Part shown: positions 9,885 to 22,000 of the stretch, in pieces | Numbering within the stretch: position 1 is the first letter of the stretch | Layout of the letters: every line of letters starts with the position of its first letter | From: Armigeres subalbatus | Lineage: Eukaryota; Arthropoda; Insecta; Diptera; Culicidae | Length of the DNA: 64,000 bases | Assembly (NCBI RefSeq): GCF_024139115.2 | Contig: NC_085140.1 | Location: forward strand, 29,561,806-29,625,805 | Reading direction: 5' to 3' | Notes under the pieces: model-generated | Seen by the model: the letters and a program-made list of their open reading frames with translations, nothing else | Told to the model about the DNA's origin: nothing | The model's database searches: none | Program-made: the position numbers and the translations under genes

Positions 9885-12311
9885 ATCATACCATCTACCA
9901 GAGCTGCGGCAACACACACGAGCTGGGAACAGCTTTCATAGTGATGGGCGACATGCAAAGGCGCGTGATCGGGTGGTGGCCGATCAACGAGAGAATGTGC
10001 AGGTTGAGGATCAAAGGCCGGTTCTTCAACTTCAGCATAATCAACGTCCTTAGCCTACACTCCGGAAGCACTGATGATGATAAGGACGCATTCCGTATCG
10101 GTACACCTGGAGATCACCACTGCAGACAGAATCACAAATCGACCACGTTCTGATTGATGGACGGCACTCTCCGACATTATAGACGTCAGGACATATCGTG
10201 GCGCTCTGACCACTATCTGGTGATGGTTAAACTGTGCCCAAAACTATCCGTCATCAACAATGTTCGATACCGACGACCGCCGCGGTACGACCTAGAGCGA
10301 CTGAAGCAACCTGATGCGCCACTGCATACACGCAGCATCTCGAGGCAGCGTTGCCGGAAGAGGGTGAGCTCGATGGGGCCCCTCTTGAGGACTGTTGGAA
10401 TACAGTTAAAGCAGCCATTAACGACGCAGCGGAGAACAACGTCGGGTATATGGGACAAAGTCGACGGAACGATTGGTTCGACGAAGAGTGCAGACAGATT
10501 CTGGAGGAGAAGGACGCAGCGCGGGCGGTCGCGCTGCAGCAAGGTACCCGGCAGAACGTTATAGACGGAAGCGGAGACAGCAGACCCGCCTTTTTCAGGA
10601 GAAGAAACGCCGCCTGGAAGAAGCGGAGTGCGAGGATATGGAACAGCTGTGCCGTTCTCAAGAAACACGCAAGTTCTACCAGAAGCTCAACGCATCCCGC
10701 AAAGGCTTCGTGCCGCGAGCCGAAATGTTCCGGGATAAGGATGGGAACATCTTGACGGACGAACGTGTGGTGATCGAAAGTGGTGAAACATTTGAATGGC
10801 ACTAAGAGTACAGGCAGTGAAAGTCAAGGCAGCGGAGGAGATGACTACGTCAGTTCAGCGGACGATGGAAGCCAACCAGCCCCCACCTTGAGGGAAGTTA
10901 AGGATGCCATCCAACAGCTAAAGACCAATAAAGCAGCTGGTAAGGATGGTATCGGAGCTGAGCTCATCAAGATGGCCCCGGAGAAGCTAGCCACTTGCCT
11001 GCACAAATTGATAGTCAGAATCTGGGAAACTGAACAGCTACCGGAGGAGTGGAAGGAAGGGGTTATATGCCCCATCTACAAGAAAGGCGACAAGCTGGAG
11101 TGTGAGAACTTTCGAGCGATCACCATCCTTAATGCCGCCTACAAAGTGATATCCCAGATCATCTTCCGTCGTCTGTCACCATTAGTGAATGAGTTCGTGG
11201 GAAGTTATCAAGCCGGCTTTGTTGACGGCCGCTCGACATTGGATTAGATCTTTACTGTACGGCAAATCAAATGCCGTGAATACCAGGTCACAACGCACCA
11301 TCTGTTTATCAATTTTAAGGCGACATACGACAGTATAGACCGCGTAGAGCTATGGAAAATTATGGACGAGAACAGCTTCCCCGAGAAGCTTACCAGACTG
11401 ATCAAAGCAACGGTGGATGGTGTGCAAAACTGTGTGAAGATTTCGGGCGAACACTCCAGTTCGTTCGAATCACGCCGGGGACTAAGACAAGGTGATGGAC
11501 TTTCGTGCCTGTTGTTCAACATTGCGCTAGAAGGTGTCATACGGAGAGCCGGGTTTAATAGCCGGGGTACGATCCAGTCAATTTTTTTGTTTCGCGTATG
11601 ACATGGACATTGTCGGCCGAACATTTGCAAAGGTGGCAGAACTGTACACCCGCCTGAAACGTGAAGCAACAAAAGTTGGACTGGTGGTGAATGCGTCAAA
11701 GACAAAGTACATGCTTGTGGGCGGAACAGAGCGCGACAGGGCCCGCCTGGGAAGCAGTGTTACGATAGACGGGGATACCTTCGAGGTGGTCGAGGAATTC
11801 GTCTACCTCGGATCCTTGCTAACGGCTGATAACAATGTCAGTCGTGAAATACGAAGGCGCATCATCTGTGGAAGTCGGGCCTACTACGGGCTCCAGAAGA
11901 AACTGCGGTCAAAAAAGATTCGCCACCGCACCAAATGTGTCATGTACAAGACGCTAATAAGACCGGTTGTCCTCTACGGACATGAAACATGGACAATGCT
12001 TGAGGAGGACTTGCAAGCACTCGGAGTATTCGAGAGACGGGTGCTTAGGACCATCTTTGGCGGTGTGCAAGAAGACGGTGTGTGGCGGCGAATGCCGGAC
12101 AGCAACCCTGCAAAGATGGTGTTCGCTTCCGATCCGGCAGGAACGAGACGGCGTGGAGCACAGCGAGCGAGGTGGGCAGACCAGGTGCAGAACGACTTGG
12201 CGAGTATTCGAGGATGGAGAAATGCGGCCTCGAACCGTGTATTGTGGCGTCAAATTGTTGATTCAGTGTTATCTGTTTAGATGTAGACTAAATAAATGAA
12301 TGAAATGAATG
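9885..12311 (+). mobile_element. 5'-truncated RTE-type LINE, inactive
   Basis: Pieces of an endonuclease and a reverse transcriptase follow in the order of RTE/BovB-like elements and end in a short AATGAATG-type tail (12290-12311), the usual RTE terminus, in place of poly(A). The 5' end starts inside the endonuclease domain. Frameshifts, stops and an internal deletion are spread over the copy. Confidence 0.85.
9890..12280 (+). pseudogene. endonuclease-reverse transcriptase of the RTE-type LINE, broken
   Basis: From about 9890 the translation resembles the N-terminal half of an apurinic-like endonuclease (VMGDMQRR, FFNFSIINV), then loses a segment near 10110 and resumes with SDHYLVMVKL at about 10205. 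A basic linker region (DWFDEECRQILEEKDAAR, about 10470-10520) and the pre-RT segment follow in shifting frames. Reverse transcriptase runs about 10880-11640: LPEEWKEGVICPIYKKGD, YQAGFVDGRST, RGLRQGDGLSC, then FAYDMDI, where the catalytic pair should be ADD, so a key Asp is lost. The C-terminal GVWRRMPDSN and RARWADQVQNDL tail motifs end at TAG 12278-12280. A premature TAG at 11245-11247 and at least three frameshifts make it non-functional. Confidence 0.88.
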
Positions 12312-13365
12312 GATCTAGAACCAGTGCTGGGAAAATTAATGTTTCTGGTTCTTATTGAGAATGACAGCCTTAAACATTGCTTTTCGATAAAACCATAAAA
12401 AGCGTTTGCAGGTTCGTTACAAGGTCTTACCATATTTCCACACTGGATCGACCGCTGCGAAAGCTTACTTAATAGCTCTACTATAGATGCCATTGGTGCA
12501 TAAAATCCTACTATTCTTGAGTTACTTCACTGCCTAAATTGTCCAACTGATCAATTAAATGAATTTATTTTTCTTCAATTCTGATAAAATCAATATGCCC
12601 TATAGGCTATGCAACTTTTTCTCGCAACCAACCTCCGGACTAATGGATTAAATTGATCTTAATTAGTGAATACCGCAAATTCCTGCCTTCTGCTAGTACA
12701 AACCAACATCAACGGGCTTGACTAAGCTACCGAGAAACGCTGTTCTTTGTCTGACCCCGGCTCTGATAACGCGTCGCGCCAGCCGCCCATATGTTTCGCT
12801 TCGTCCGGGAGACCTCCACTGACTGGAACGCGTTAAAATATGCAAGAAACTACACACGATCAGCACACAAATCCTCCCCCTGCCATCGGCGCGCCTATCA
12901 TCATCACACTGTGTCTCCAAAACAGAAAAAGTTGAACATTTTTGGTGAATTCATTTTTTTCAAAGCATATCCTATTTTTTTTCATTTGCATATTACATAA
13001 AATATATAAAAATAACTTTAAATTTTGAAGATGGATTTTTGTGCCATAATAGCATTTTAAATGTTTTTTTTTTCTAAATTGGGGTTTATGCTTTACTTAT
13101 TCAGTTTGGTATTTGTTCTTAACCACAGGCTAGTGAAAATGCGCTTGTTGTGGCTGAGTAGATCTTTGACCAAATAACTAAAAAACTAAATTATCTTCAA
13201 ATTAAAAAAAGATCATCTTTATGTCCTTTCTGACAAACCGTGTATGGACGCGGATACATTCATTTATTGGCGTAAAGAGAGTGTCTGCGTACGTACACCC
13301 AATTAAAAGCGCAAAATTTGTGCGCGGCAGCGTCCCTTTCGTTGGCAGCGAATAAATTCATTTTA
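12312..13365. other. no gene recognised
   Basis: AT-rich intergenic sequence. Short frames on both strands lack start context, signals or familiar motifs. Confidence 0.5.
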
Positions 13366-13369
13366 ATTA

Positions 13370-13600
13370 ATGCAAATTTTTCGCCTCCTCTTTGTTTCGG
13401 CACTCGTTGCCACTCGATCAGGAGCGTGTTTTCGATTAACAAAACATATCTTCCCGGCTGCTGGCTTAATTGACGCCGAGTTCCAATTCGCGTTCCAGGA
13501 AAAGGATGCGGGCAGGCCTTACGACCAGCCAACTGATCCAACGCCACCCCTAAGTGAGGACTTGTCGATTTCGATCAATGTCCCCGAACAAATGGAATGA
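13370..13600 (+). CDS. small open frame with a signal-peptide-like start
   Basis: 76 codons from ATG 13370. The N-terminus MQIFRLLFVSALVATRSGAC is hydrophobic like a secretion signal, and the rest is hydrophilic and rich in Pro, Asp and Glu. I do not recognise it. The opposite strand is open over the same region, no splice or polyadenylation signal supports it, and it may be chance. Confidence 0.2.
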   Translation: MQIFRLLFVSALVATRSGACFRLTKHIFPAAGLIDAEFQFAFQEKDAGRPYDQPTDPTPPLSEDLSISINVPEQME

Positions 13601-14261
13601 AATCTCGATCACTTTCAAACACGACATTCATAAATCTTGATCACCGGTGCTGGAAGTGAATCAGATCGCGAGGTGTCCAGTTTTTGGTGCTTGATTTATC
13701 GATTCTCCACGCAACGGTCCAATTCCTTGTCCAATTCTCACCTTCACGTGGGGCTCAAATTCTGTCGATTGATCACACCCCACTTGTAAGCCGGTTCGGC
13801 TCGGGAATGCCTCAGGTAGCGAGACGCTGAAATCCATGAAAATCGCTTCTAATCCAATGTAATGGCAATTAATTTGGGAGATTTTCTATGTGATACGGTT
13901 TCTCCCTTGTCCAGCATCAGCGGCAGCGACCCCCTACGATAGACGATTATTAGATTAATTCTATACTGGGTTGGGCTGCCTTGTATAGATTCCAGTGATT
14001 TTTCCCGCAGCTTAGACCGGATAATTTGGGCACAGTTTTTGCATGGTCATGATGGTTAATCAATCAATTTTGGGATACGTAGCTCCTCGCTGCTCGATCA
14101 TCATCATCACAAGCACCCTGGAAGAGAGGTGGCGTGAGACTGTCTGGGAAGCGTCAATCAAAGACGGCCGATAGACGACTATCTGTCAAAGAAAGCTCAA
14201 AATGGGCTTTTGAAAATGTTTTGATGTTCGATCTCACGTTCAAAATTCCGCGTTTCGTGAA

Positions 14262-15161
14262 ATGTCGATGAACAATCTTATGGAATTAGTGGATAAGGCT
14301 GTTCCTCCGGGTGGTTCGATTAATTGTGAGGCTCTACATAAGCTTCTGCATATTATCGCGCTAAATCTTGCTTGTCCTAAGCCCATAAACATGGACTTCA
14401 AATGCACCGCCGAGCCTAGTCATGCAAATTCGAACGGAAACCAGAGCAGCGTTGCTCAAATTCACGGACAACTGAAAGATCTCTCAAACATGGCGGAGCA
14501 ACAACGAAGTCTGCTTTGCGAATTGGATACGAAGGTGCAATGTTTGGAACAAGCCGTGAACAATTTAACCAAAAACAGTGGTCAGTCAGGAGCCAAAGCG
14601 CGAGGTCGATCGCGTTCACGATCTCGTTCGTGCACCAAACCGGTGGCACGGAATTGTTCCAAGTATTCCGAAATCAGCAGCAATCCGAAAGGTTCCGGCG
14701 AATGGACCACCTGGCAGCACCCTGGTGGAAGCAAACCTTCAGCAGCGGGAAAACCGAACACCTTTTGTTCCAAGATGGAAGTCAATTTAAAAATGCCTGC
14801 CGGCAATCAGAAGGCCGACAACATTCATATTCCGGAGCTGAACAAATGGATCGATAACAGATTGCGAAGTCTGCCCTCCCCCGATGACGATCTACGTCCG
14901 AAAATTGATAAACTTGTTAATGATAAAATAGGTACTACCGTTGTACCCGATATGAAAAAACAAATAGAAAATATGATCACGCAAGCATACAAGGAGCAGA
15001 AGAACGCTAAAGGTGGAAGTGCGGCAGTTCCGTTGTGCCTGAGCTGCCAGAACGCGGCGGAAAGCACTAATCTGGTATCCAGCCAGGATTGTATGTGCGT
15101 GATCAAAAGGAAGCTTAGGAATGAGTCCAAATTTTCAAAAATGAATGTTAGAAAGAAATAA
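14262..15161 (+). CDS. uncharacterised 299-aa protein with QRICH2-like N-terminus
   Basis: Best host gene candidate. The chosen ATG is the first in frame; a second (residue 3) follows at once. Residues 4-36 (MELVDKAVPPGGSINCEALHK and following) resemble the conserved N-terminal helix of glutamine-rich protein 2 (DUF4795-type, sperm flagellum proteins), where a short L-x-x-L-V-D-x-A stretch precedes a G-x-x-N-x-x-x-L-H core. Residues 64-105 look like a coiled coil. Residues 115-123 are an RS-rich basic stretch. A second helical, charged region spans 188-246, and Cys pairs lie near the end (C259/C262, C277/C279). There are no introns, and AATAAA overlaps the stop codon (15157-15162), so the mRNA would have a very short 3' UTR. 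It is flanked by plain intergenic DNA and no transposon signature. A role in the sperm axoneme is inference from the family only. An intronless retrocopy is an alternative. Confidence 0.6.
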   Translation: MSMNNLMELVDKAVPPGGSINCEALHKLLHIIALNLACPKPINMDFKCTAEPSHANSNGNQSSVAQIHGQLKDLSNMAEQQRSLLCELDTKVQCLEQAVNNLTKNSGQSGAKARGRSRSRSRSCTKPVARNCSKYSEISSNPKGSGEWTTWQHPGGSKPSAAGKPNTFCSKMEVNLKMPAGNQKADNIHIPELNKWIDNRLRSLPSPDDDLRPKIDKLVNDKIGTTVVPDMKKQIENMITQAYKEQKNAKGGSAAVPLCLSCQNAAESTNLVSSQDCMCVIKRKLRNESKFSKMNVRKK

Positions 15162-15162
15162 A
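15157..15162 (+). terminator. polyadenylation signal AATAAA overlapping the stop codon
   Basis: AATAAA shares TAA with the stop of the 299-codon frame. A further AATAAA lies at about 15341. Confidence 0.5.
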
Positions 15163-15164
15163 AC

Positions 15165-16660
15165 TCCATCACCTAGTTTAATTGCATCGTTTTGAAAGTA
15201 GTTTGCAAAATTCCTCCCATGAATTGAATCGATGTTCATGTATTCCTTTGTTTTGCCTTTACGTTGGATAATTTTTAAAATTCTTTTTCAATACTTTGAA
15301 AGTTGGAACTCCATTCAGAATTAGTTGATTGAAAGATCTTCAATAAATCTAACTGGAGAAGAAGGAAATACATGAAATACATATTGTTTTGCTGCTAAAT
15401 TGAGTCATAACCATCATACATAGAACTCGGTTTATTCAAAAAAACTGTTCATGTTTCACGTTTGATATTTTCAGACCAAAGTATCTTAATCTTACATAAT
15501 TCTGTTGTTCACGTATCGTGCCTTATGCCAGATTATGATTTTGCCTCACAGTAAAAATTAATTATTTTTTAGCGAGCATGTCATTTATCATGATTCATCA
15601 CAATTCAAAAATCTGATCCGAACAGAGTTGGACAATACGTTTCTCCCTCCTAAGCACAATTCTCTCAAATTGTGAAGGTATGAAAAGTTCCCCGGCCACT
15701 GCTTGTGTCGTTATGACAAACTAATCGTCATAAACGATCATAACTCAATTAATCACGGCTTCGAACCAAATGGAAGCCAACCACGCGGTAGACTTATCTG
15801 CCGATCTGTTGAAATACACAAACATACTTCGGTTGCTGAGGTTCTATCGTTGCATTGTTAGAATAAATGGTAGGGAAACACCGAAAAGTTCATTTTCATT
15901 AATTTTGACGTTTCGTCAAGATAACACTGATTTATTGAATGCTCACGCCTATAATAGGGCTGACAAAACAAGTATGTAGCAGCCAGATTGTTATAAATAA
16001 AAAGCGGTTTTGCTTCCTAAGAAAACGACGAAAAATGTGTGATAATAAATGTTTCTCATTCATTATTAATTACATGCTCCGATATCGTTGAAATTTCAAA
16101 CGGGGCGATTTCGGCATGATCTGTATTTATTTGTTCTCACTGCTGAAAAAATCTCAAAAATGAGAAAGCGATTTGCGTCCCAATGGGTTTTAATTGTTTT
16201 TGATGTTGACAGCATGGACAATCCTATAACATGAACAAGCCTATCGCGAGTGCTAGCAATGCAAACATGGGTGATTTCTATGGGGCACTGCACGAACGAA
16301 TCTCTTTCGCTTTTGTTCCTTATAGTATAGCATAGCATATGTGATTGTACAAATCGTGGGTGGCTATACAATGTTCAATTGAGCAATCTACTGTATATTG
16401 TCGCAAATTGTTACTTGAAATCAGTACCTTTTCCTATACAGTAGCAGTTGTATACCTGGCCACGTCCTTACAATCACAGAAGGAAGGGAAGGAATGTTAG
16501 TTCAACATCTACTATTGAAGATGCAGGGAACCCATTCTACCTTCATAGATGTCTCGGGAAGGAAAATTTGTGTTAGTGGGTAAAGTGAATAATACAGAGC
16601 TCTATTCGACAATATAGAGCGTTTGTCAATAACAATATATGCTGAAAAATTATTAAAATA
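15165..16660. other. no gene recognised
   Basis: AT-rich spacer. A 28-bp segment at 16216-16243 is repeated exactly at 25398-25425. No other structure was resolved. Confidence 0.5.
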
Positions 16661-16669
16661 TTTTCATTA

Positions 16670-17480
16670 ATTTACTTACGAACCGTCCAAAGCAGAACAA
16701 AGTAACTCGGATCTTACAAATGTTTCGCATCGTACACAAAACACGGTCAATCGCACACTTACTCACCGAACGTTAAAAACAGAATCACAAACGCCGATTT
16801 CACGAATGTTCAGCGTCCTACCTAAAAAACGTCCGATTGCGTACCAAATGTTTACTCCCCGCGAATTATCTGCTCACTGAGCAAAAACACGAGAAAACAG
16901 GCCCTGATTGGTTTTTTTCGACCGCACAGAACAAACAAAATCGGCCCGCGCGTACTATCTGCTTACTGAGCTGAAACACGACAAAACAGGCACTCTTTTA
17001 CTTTTGTTCCTTATGAGAGATAAATAGAAAACAACAAGGCCAGTAAATTTCAAGCCACTGACTGTCAAAGGGCTTTGATGTTTCTAATTTCTTTGCAGTG
17101 AAAAAGAGATAAAGTTTGTCCGTTCAGTTCCCTATATGTGAATATTGGAGTAATTATTAGAAAGAAGTAAAGAACTAAAGAAATAATCAATGAGGATGTG
17201 CTTTAGCTTAGTGTTTACCTCTGCGTCTCCAAAAAAATCAGAGGAAGGAATTTTAATCAGTTGATAGGCATTGTTGATCTGGATTGCTCATCATAATAAC
17301 AAATTTATAATGATCTCACGAACGATCTGCGTACTGTTGAAAACACGACCAAACGCGTGCTAAATTTTCTTTACTTACTATTTACACACCTGAAACGGTT
17401 TTTCTTCTGATGATCGTGCGATCGTTTTGCGGGATATAGGGAACACTATCAAAGGCGAATAATTAGTTTTCCCACCCGAA
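16670..17480. repeat. diverged tandem array, left block
   Basis: Units of roughly 100 bp recur with shared words: ACGAACGTT or ACGAACGATCTGCG, GCAGAACAAA, AACACG, CAAACGCGCAC and TTACTCACC(C)GAAC. Copies are clear at about 16675-16990 and 17300-17480. The same words continue at 22138-22300 after the LINE, so the LINE interrupts the array. Exact unit length needs an alignment. Confidence 0.5.
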
Positions 17481-17482
17481 CA

Positions 17483-17836
17483 ATGTTGATCAAAATGCAA
17501 TTAATGCTGGCAAAATTGTTTGTTGTGATCTGTTCGTCTCTGATATTTTCTCAAATTGCTCGCTCCTGCATCGTCCTAAATCGTTTACCGCTGCTTTATT
17601 CGCCTCCTTCCTGCTTACAACATCATCGCCGCCGTTTTAAGCCCATCGCCACAGGTAGGATAGTTGAATTTACGCCAAATTCCGAGTCGGCTCGAGTGTG
17701 GTATATGAAAAATCTGCGCCGCCATTTGCTCACTGCCGTCCCACCTCGCCGCTCTCCACCTGTTGTGCTTGATGGTGAACGCACATCCAAGCAAACACTC
17801 CGATTACCACACTACCACCATCAATACTGGAAATAA
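17483..17836 (+). CDS. small open frame in the LINE 5' region
   Basis: 117 codons from ATG 17483, with a hydrophobic start (LMLAKLFVVICSSLIFSQIA) like a signal anchor and a basic remainder. It lies between the tandem array and LINE ORF1, so it is probably in the LINE 5' untranslated region or spans the junction. Not recognised. It could be an upstream ORF or chance. Confidence 0.25.
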   Translation: MLIKMQLMLAKLFVVICSSLIFSQIARSCIVLNRLPLLYSPPSCLQHHRRRFKPIATGRIVEFTPNSESARVWYMKNLRRHLLTAVPPRRSPPVVLDGERTSKQTLRLPHYHHQYWK

Positions 17837-18217
17837 ACAAACATCGTCAATTTGCCTGTATTTCAACTGAGGACTCAATAAACATCTCGTTGCTGCTGCT
17901 GTTTTCATTTTCATCCGATCTTCACACACCCCGCATAGCCTCAGCGAAGCAATTCCGTATTCTCCAGATCAACATCCATTCATAAGCTGCTAGACTGAAG
18001 ACTCATTACTGCCGTGCATTTCGGAATCATCAGGGCCGTCGACAAGGTAAACATCGTGATAATTCTGTATGGTTGTGTGCGTGTACCTTTTGCTTCACAC
18101 TGATACAATCAGGGGCTCACTCGGCTCACGCTTCTACGCAACCGCTTTCTTCGAATCAGCCGTGGCCATCTATTGACGACTAGCGGTTACTACGCAGTGT
18201 TGCCAATTCCTTCCAAA

Positions 18218-19057
18218 ATGAGCGTATGCGAAAAATGTGCAAATCCGATGAGCAGCGAAATAATGCAATGTGGTGGCTTCTGTTCGTCAATCGTATGCTT
18301 GCGCTGCTCAGGCGTAGGTAAGGATATGTACGCCTCCATTGCAGCTAATTCACATCTCGTGTGGATGTGTACCTGTTGCAAAAATCTGCTGGCTAAAGCT
18401 CGTTTTTCCAATTCACTAGTGTCGCTTGACAAAGCTAGTGAATCAATAATTGATTCCATCAAGACTGAAATAAGGGACAGCATTTTGTTGGACGTTAAAT
18501 CAGAAATACGCCAGAGTTTCAAAGCTCTAATAGACTCCATTCCTTCTACGCCTGGAATAACGCGCACACGTCCTCCGATGTCGAACCGCAATAAACGCCG
18601 GCGCGAGAACGACGGTGACGTCGATACTGAAACCCGTCGCCCCGTAAAAACTATGTGCAGTATTGGAACTGTAACAATGGACGCAAATCTGGTTGCTGCT
18701 GAAAAATCAGACCACGACCCTGAAAGATTTTGGCTTTACCTATCCGGTATCGTACCTGATGTTCCGGAGGAGAAAGTTGTTGAATTACTGCAGTCGAAGC
18801 TAGGGACTACGGACTTACGCGTTGTGAAATTGGTTGCTCGAGGTAAAGACGTTAGTTCCTTAAGTTTCGTGTCGTACAAAATCGGGATGCTTCCCGATTT
18901 TAAATCGATTGCTCTTGCTGCTGATACATGGCCCCGTGGAATTAGGTTTCGAGAATTTGAAGACCTAGGTGCCAAGAGACAGGTTTTTTGGAGGCCAACG
19001 ACGCTGTCAACAACAGCGATTCTGGACGAGACCCCGAAAACTGTTCACCAGCATTAA
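18218..19057 (+). CDS. LINE ORF1 protein with an N-terminal PHD-type zinc finger
   Basis: 279 codons from the first ATG; the open frame extends 15 codons further upstream without ATG. Residues 4-54 show C4-x2-C7-x10-C18-x3-C22-x4-C27-x2-C30, then W49-x-C51-x2-C54, the spacing of a PHD finger with Cys at the His position. Such fingers are known in ORF1 of some CR1/Jockey-group LINEs, where ORF1 proteins bind element RNA. A helical Ser- and Lys-containing segment (65-115) and a basic stretch NKRRR (about 130) follow. The C-terminal half (about 165-255) looks like a small alpha/beta domain (FWLYLSGIVPDV). The frame overlaps ORF2 by 70 bases in another phase. Confidence 0.82.
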   Translation: MSVCEKCANPMSSEIMQCGGFCSSIVCLRCSGVGKDMYASIAANSHLVWMCTCCKNLLAKARFSNSLVSLDKASESIIDSIKTEIRDSILLDVKSEIRQSFKALIDSIPSTPGITRTRPPMSNRNKRRRENDGDVDTETRRPVKTMCSIGTVTMDANLVAAEKSDHDPERFWLYLSGIVPDVPEEKVVELLQSKLGTTDLRVVKLVARGKDVSSLSFVSYKIGMLPDFKSIALAADTWPRGIRFREFEDLGAKRQVFWRPTTLSTTAILDETPKTVHQH

Positions 19058-22000
19058 TTTCTACTTCCAATGGACAAAACATATCGCCGGCTCCTACTCA
19101 TCTCAGTCACTGTATCTCTAATTTGACTGGAGCGCAATCATCGACCACTTCGCCAATACTGCTGCCAATATCAACGTCGCCGATACCGGGTGCAGGATCC
19201 GTAACACTAACAGTTTATTATCAAAACGTTGGTGGAATGCGCACGAAAACCAACGAATTCTTCCTTGCCGCTGCATCCAGCGATTATGACATTATAGTTA
19301 TTACTGAAACTTGGCTCAGAAGTGATGTGCAAAACACCGAACTTGCTGATAATTACAACATCTATCGATGCGATCGCAATAGTTCGACTAGTAGTCTCCA
19401 ACGTGGTGGAGGAACTCTTATTGCAGTTAAATGCACTTTGACAAGTTTGTCGGTTCATCTATCGGAGAGTGAAACACTTGAGCAGGTTGTTGTGAAGGTT
19501 AAGCTGGCCCATAAATCCGTTTACATCTGTGGCATTTACTTGAGGCCGAACAGTGATCCCGATAAATTTGTTGCGCATTCCGACTGTGTAAATCAAATCG
19601 TCAACATAGCCACCCCCTGTGACACCGTAATCGTAGTTGGGGATTACAACCTTTCTCGGCTCGAATGGTTATATGATGACGAAGTGGAAGGATACTTCTC
19701 AACTAACGCTTCTTCAGAGCAGGAGTTAACTCTAACTGAAACTCTGATAGCTAGTGGTTTGAAGCAAATCTGCAATGTATCAAATTCAAACGGACGACTT
19801 CTTGACTTGGCATTTGTAAGCGACTGTCGCGAAGCTGAGCTTATTGGAGCACCATATTCAATTTTAAGCCCTGACCGCCACCACAACCCGTTCGTTCTAC
19901 GTCTGGACTTTCGTAACCCTGTTCATCATCTCCAATGTGCAGTGGAAGGAATGGACTTCGATTTTGACTTCTCTCGCTGTGACTACGAGGCTGTGAAGAA
20001 CGAGCTTAATTCACTTGATTGGTTCCAGATACTCAGTGGAGAAGATATTAACACCTCGATTACATCATTCTACTACGCGGTCTTCGACACGATAAGCAGG
20101 CATGTTCCTCTTCGTAGATCTTTACCTCGGAAGACGTACAAGCAACTCTGGTGGAACGCTGAACTACAGCATCGACGTAACATACTTCGTAAAACGCGTC
20201 GCAGGTTTTTCCGTAACCGGCCTGCGACAAACAGAGCCCTTCTGCAAACCGTTGAATCGGAGTACGAAAATTTCGTGTCGTCTACCTTTCGTGAGTATGT
20301 TCACCGTGTACAAAATGAAGCTAAATCAAACCCGTCAGCTTTCTGGCGTTTCGTCAAAACCAGGAAAAAATCGCATGCGATGTTGTCCACTGTGAGTTTT
20401 GCTGATGTTACATCAAGTAATATCGTTGAATCTGCTGAGCTTTTCGCAAGTTTTTTCAAATCGGTGTACAATACGAATCCTCCTCCAGATTCGGCAGACC
20501 TTCTTAACTCTCTTCCATCATACAACATGAACTTCCCGCGCCCCACATTCTCCGTAGCTGAAATTTCAAAAACATTAGAAGCTGTCGACCCATCGAAAGG
20601 TCCAGGTCCAGATAGACTACCTCCTGTTTTCATTCAACGATGTGCTGACGTATTAGGATTGCCGATTTGCATTTTGTTCAACATGTCGCTTGCGCTAGGA
20701 GTCTTCCCAGATGAGTGGAAAATATCAGCAGTTACTCCAATTCATAAGGCGGGTAGCTCCCATAATGTTGAGAACTATCGTCCAATCTCGATTCTTAGTT
20801 GTCTGGCTAAAACACTCGAACTGCTGATTCATGAACGTATGTATGTGGCTGCTAAACCTGTTATCTCTGAGTACCAACATGGCTTTGTACGAAATCGCTC
20901 AACTGTAACAAACCTGATGACCTACACTAGCATGCTGAATTCTAACCTGGAGAAGAGATGTCAAGTTGACAGTATTTACATCGACTTTTCGAAGGCTTTC
21001 GATAAAGTTCCTCACGGATTAACTTTAAAGAAATTAGAACGTTTGGGATTTCCTGACTGGATTGTCACTTGGCTGCGTTCTTACCTGATTGGTAGGTCAT
21101 CCTTCGTTAAATTAGGCACTGCCTCATCCAATACATATCCTACGCCATCCGGAGTGCCACAAGGCAGTCACCTAGGGCCGCTGATTTTCATCATCTTCGT
21201 GAACGACTTATGCTGTAAACTTCGATCTCATCGCCTCATGTACGCCGACGATTTGAAAATATTTCGAATTATTCGATCATTGACCGATTGTCTTGCGCTG
21301 CAACAAGATCTAGATGTCATAACCAACCGGTGTTGTTTAAACAGTATGGCGATAAATGCGTTGAAATTCAACTTGAAAAGTTTTACCAGATGCAGAACGC
21401 AGATAAACTTTCGTTGCTCGGCATGCGGAAACGAACTGAATAGTGTGAGCTCCATAATAGACCAGGGAGTTACGATTGACCGCAAGCTGAATTTTAATGT
21501 ACATATTGCAACGACTACTGCCAAGGCTTTCGCCGTACTAGGCTTCATACGTCGGAACGTTGCAGAATTTGATGACGTTTACTCTCTGAAAAGCCCGTAC
21601 TGCTGCCTCGTGCGAAGCATACTCGAATATGCTGTGCAGGTGTGGGCACCCTATCACGAAATCCAGATGACGCGAATCGAAAGGGTCCAACGCAGTTTTG
21701 TTCGTTTTGCCCTCAGGCGATTGCCGTGGGATAATCCTTTCAGGTTACCGCACTACGAAGAGCGATGCCAACTGATTCGACTCGAAACCCTTCGACAACG
21801 ACGTGGAGATTTGCAGAGGGTTTTTGCATTTGACATTATAAACAACCACGTGGACTGCCCTGAGCTCTTGCAGCAAGTTAACTTTCATGTCCCAGCCCGT
21901 CGCTCCCGCCAACGTCAGCTCTTCCAGTCTGTCAGACACTCCACAATGTTTGGGCAAAACCACCCGCTGGAACGTTGCTTCAACCTCCTCAACGACATTG

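Noticed and set aside
10213..10802. minus-strand frames of 151 and 182 codons
   Set aside because: Shadows of the plus-strand LINE coding sequence.
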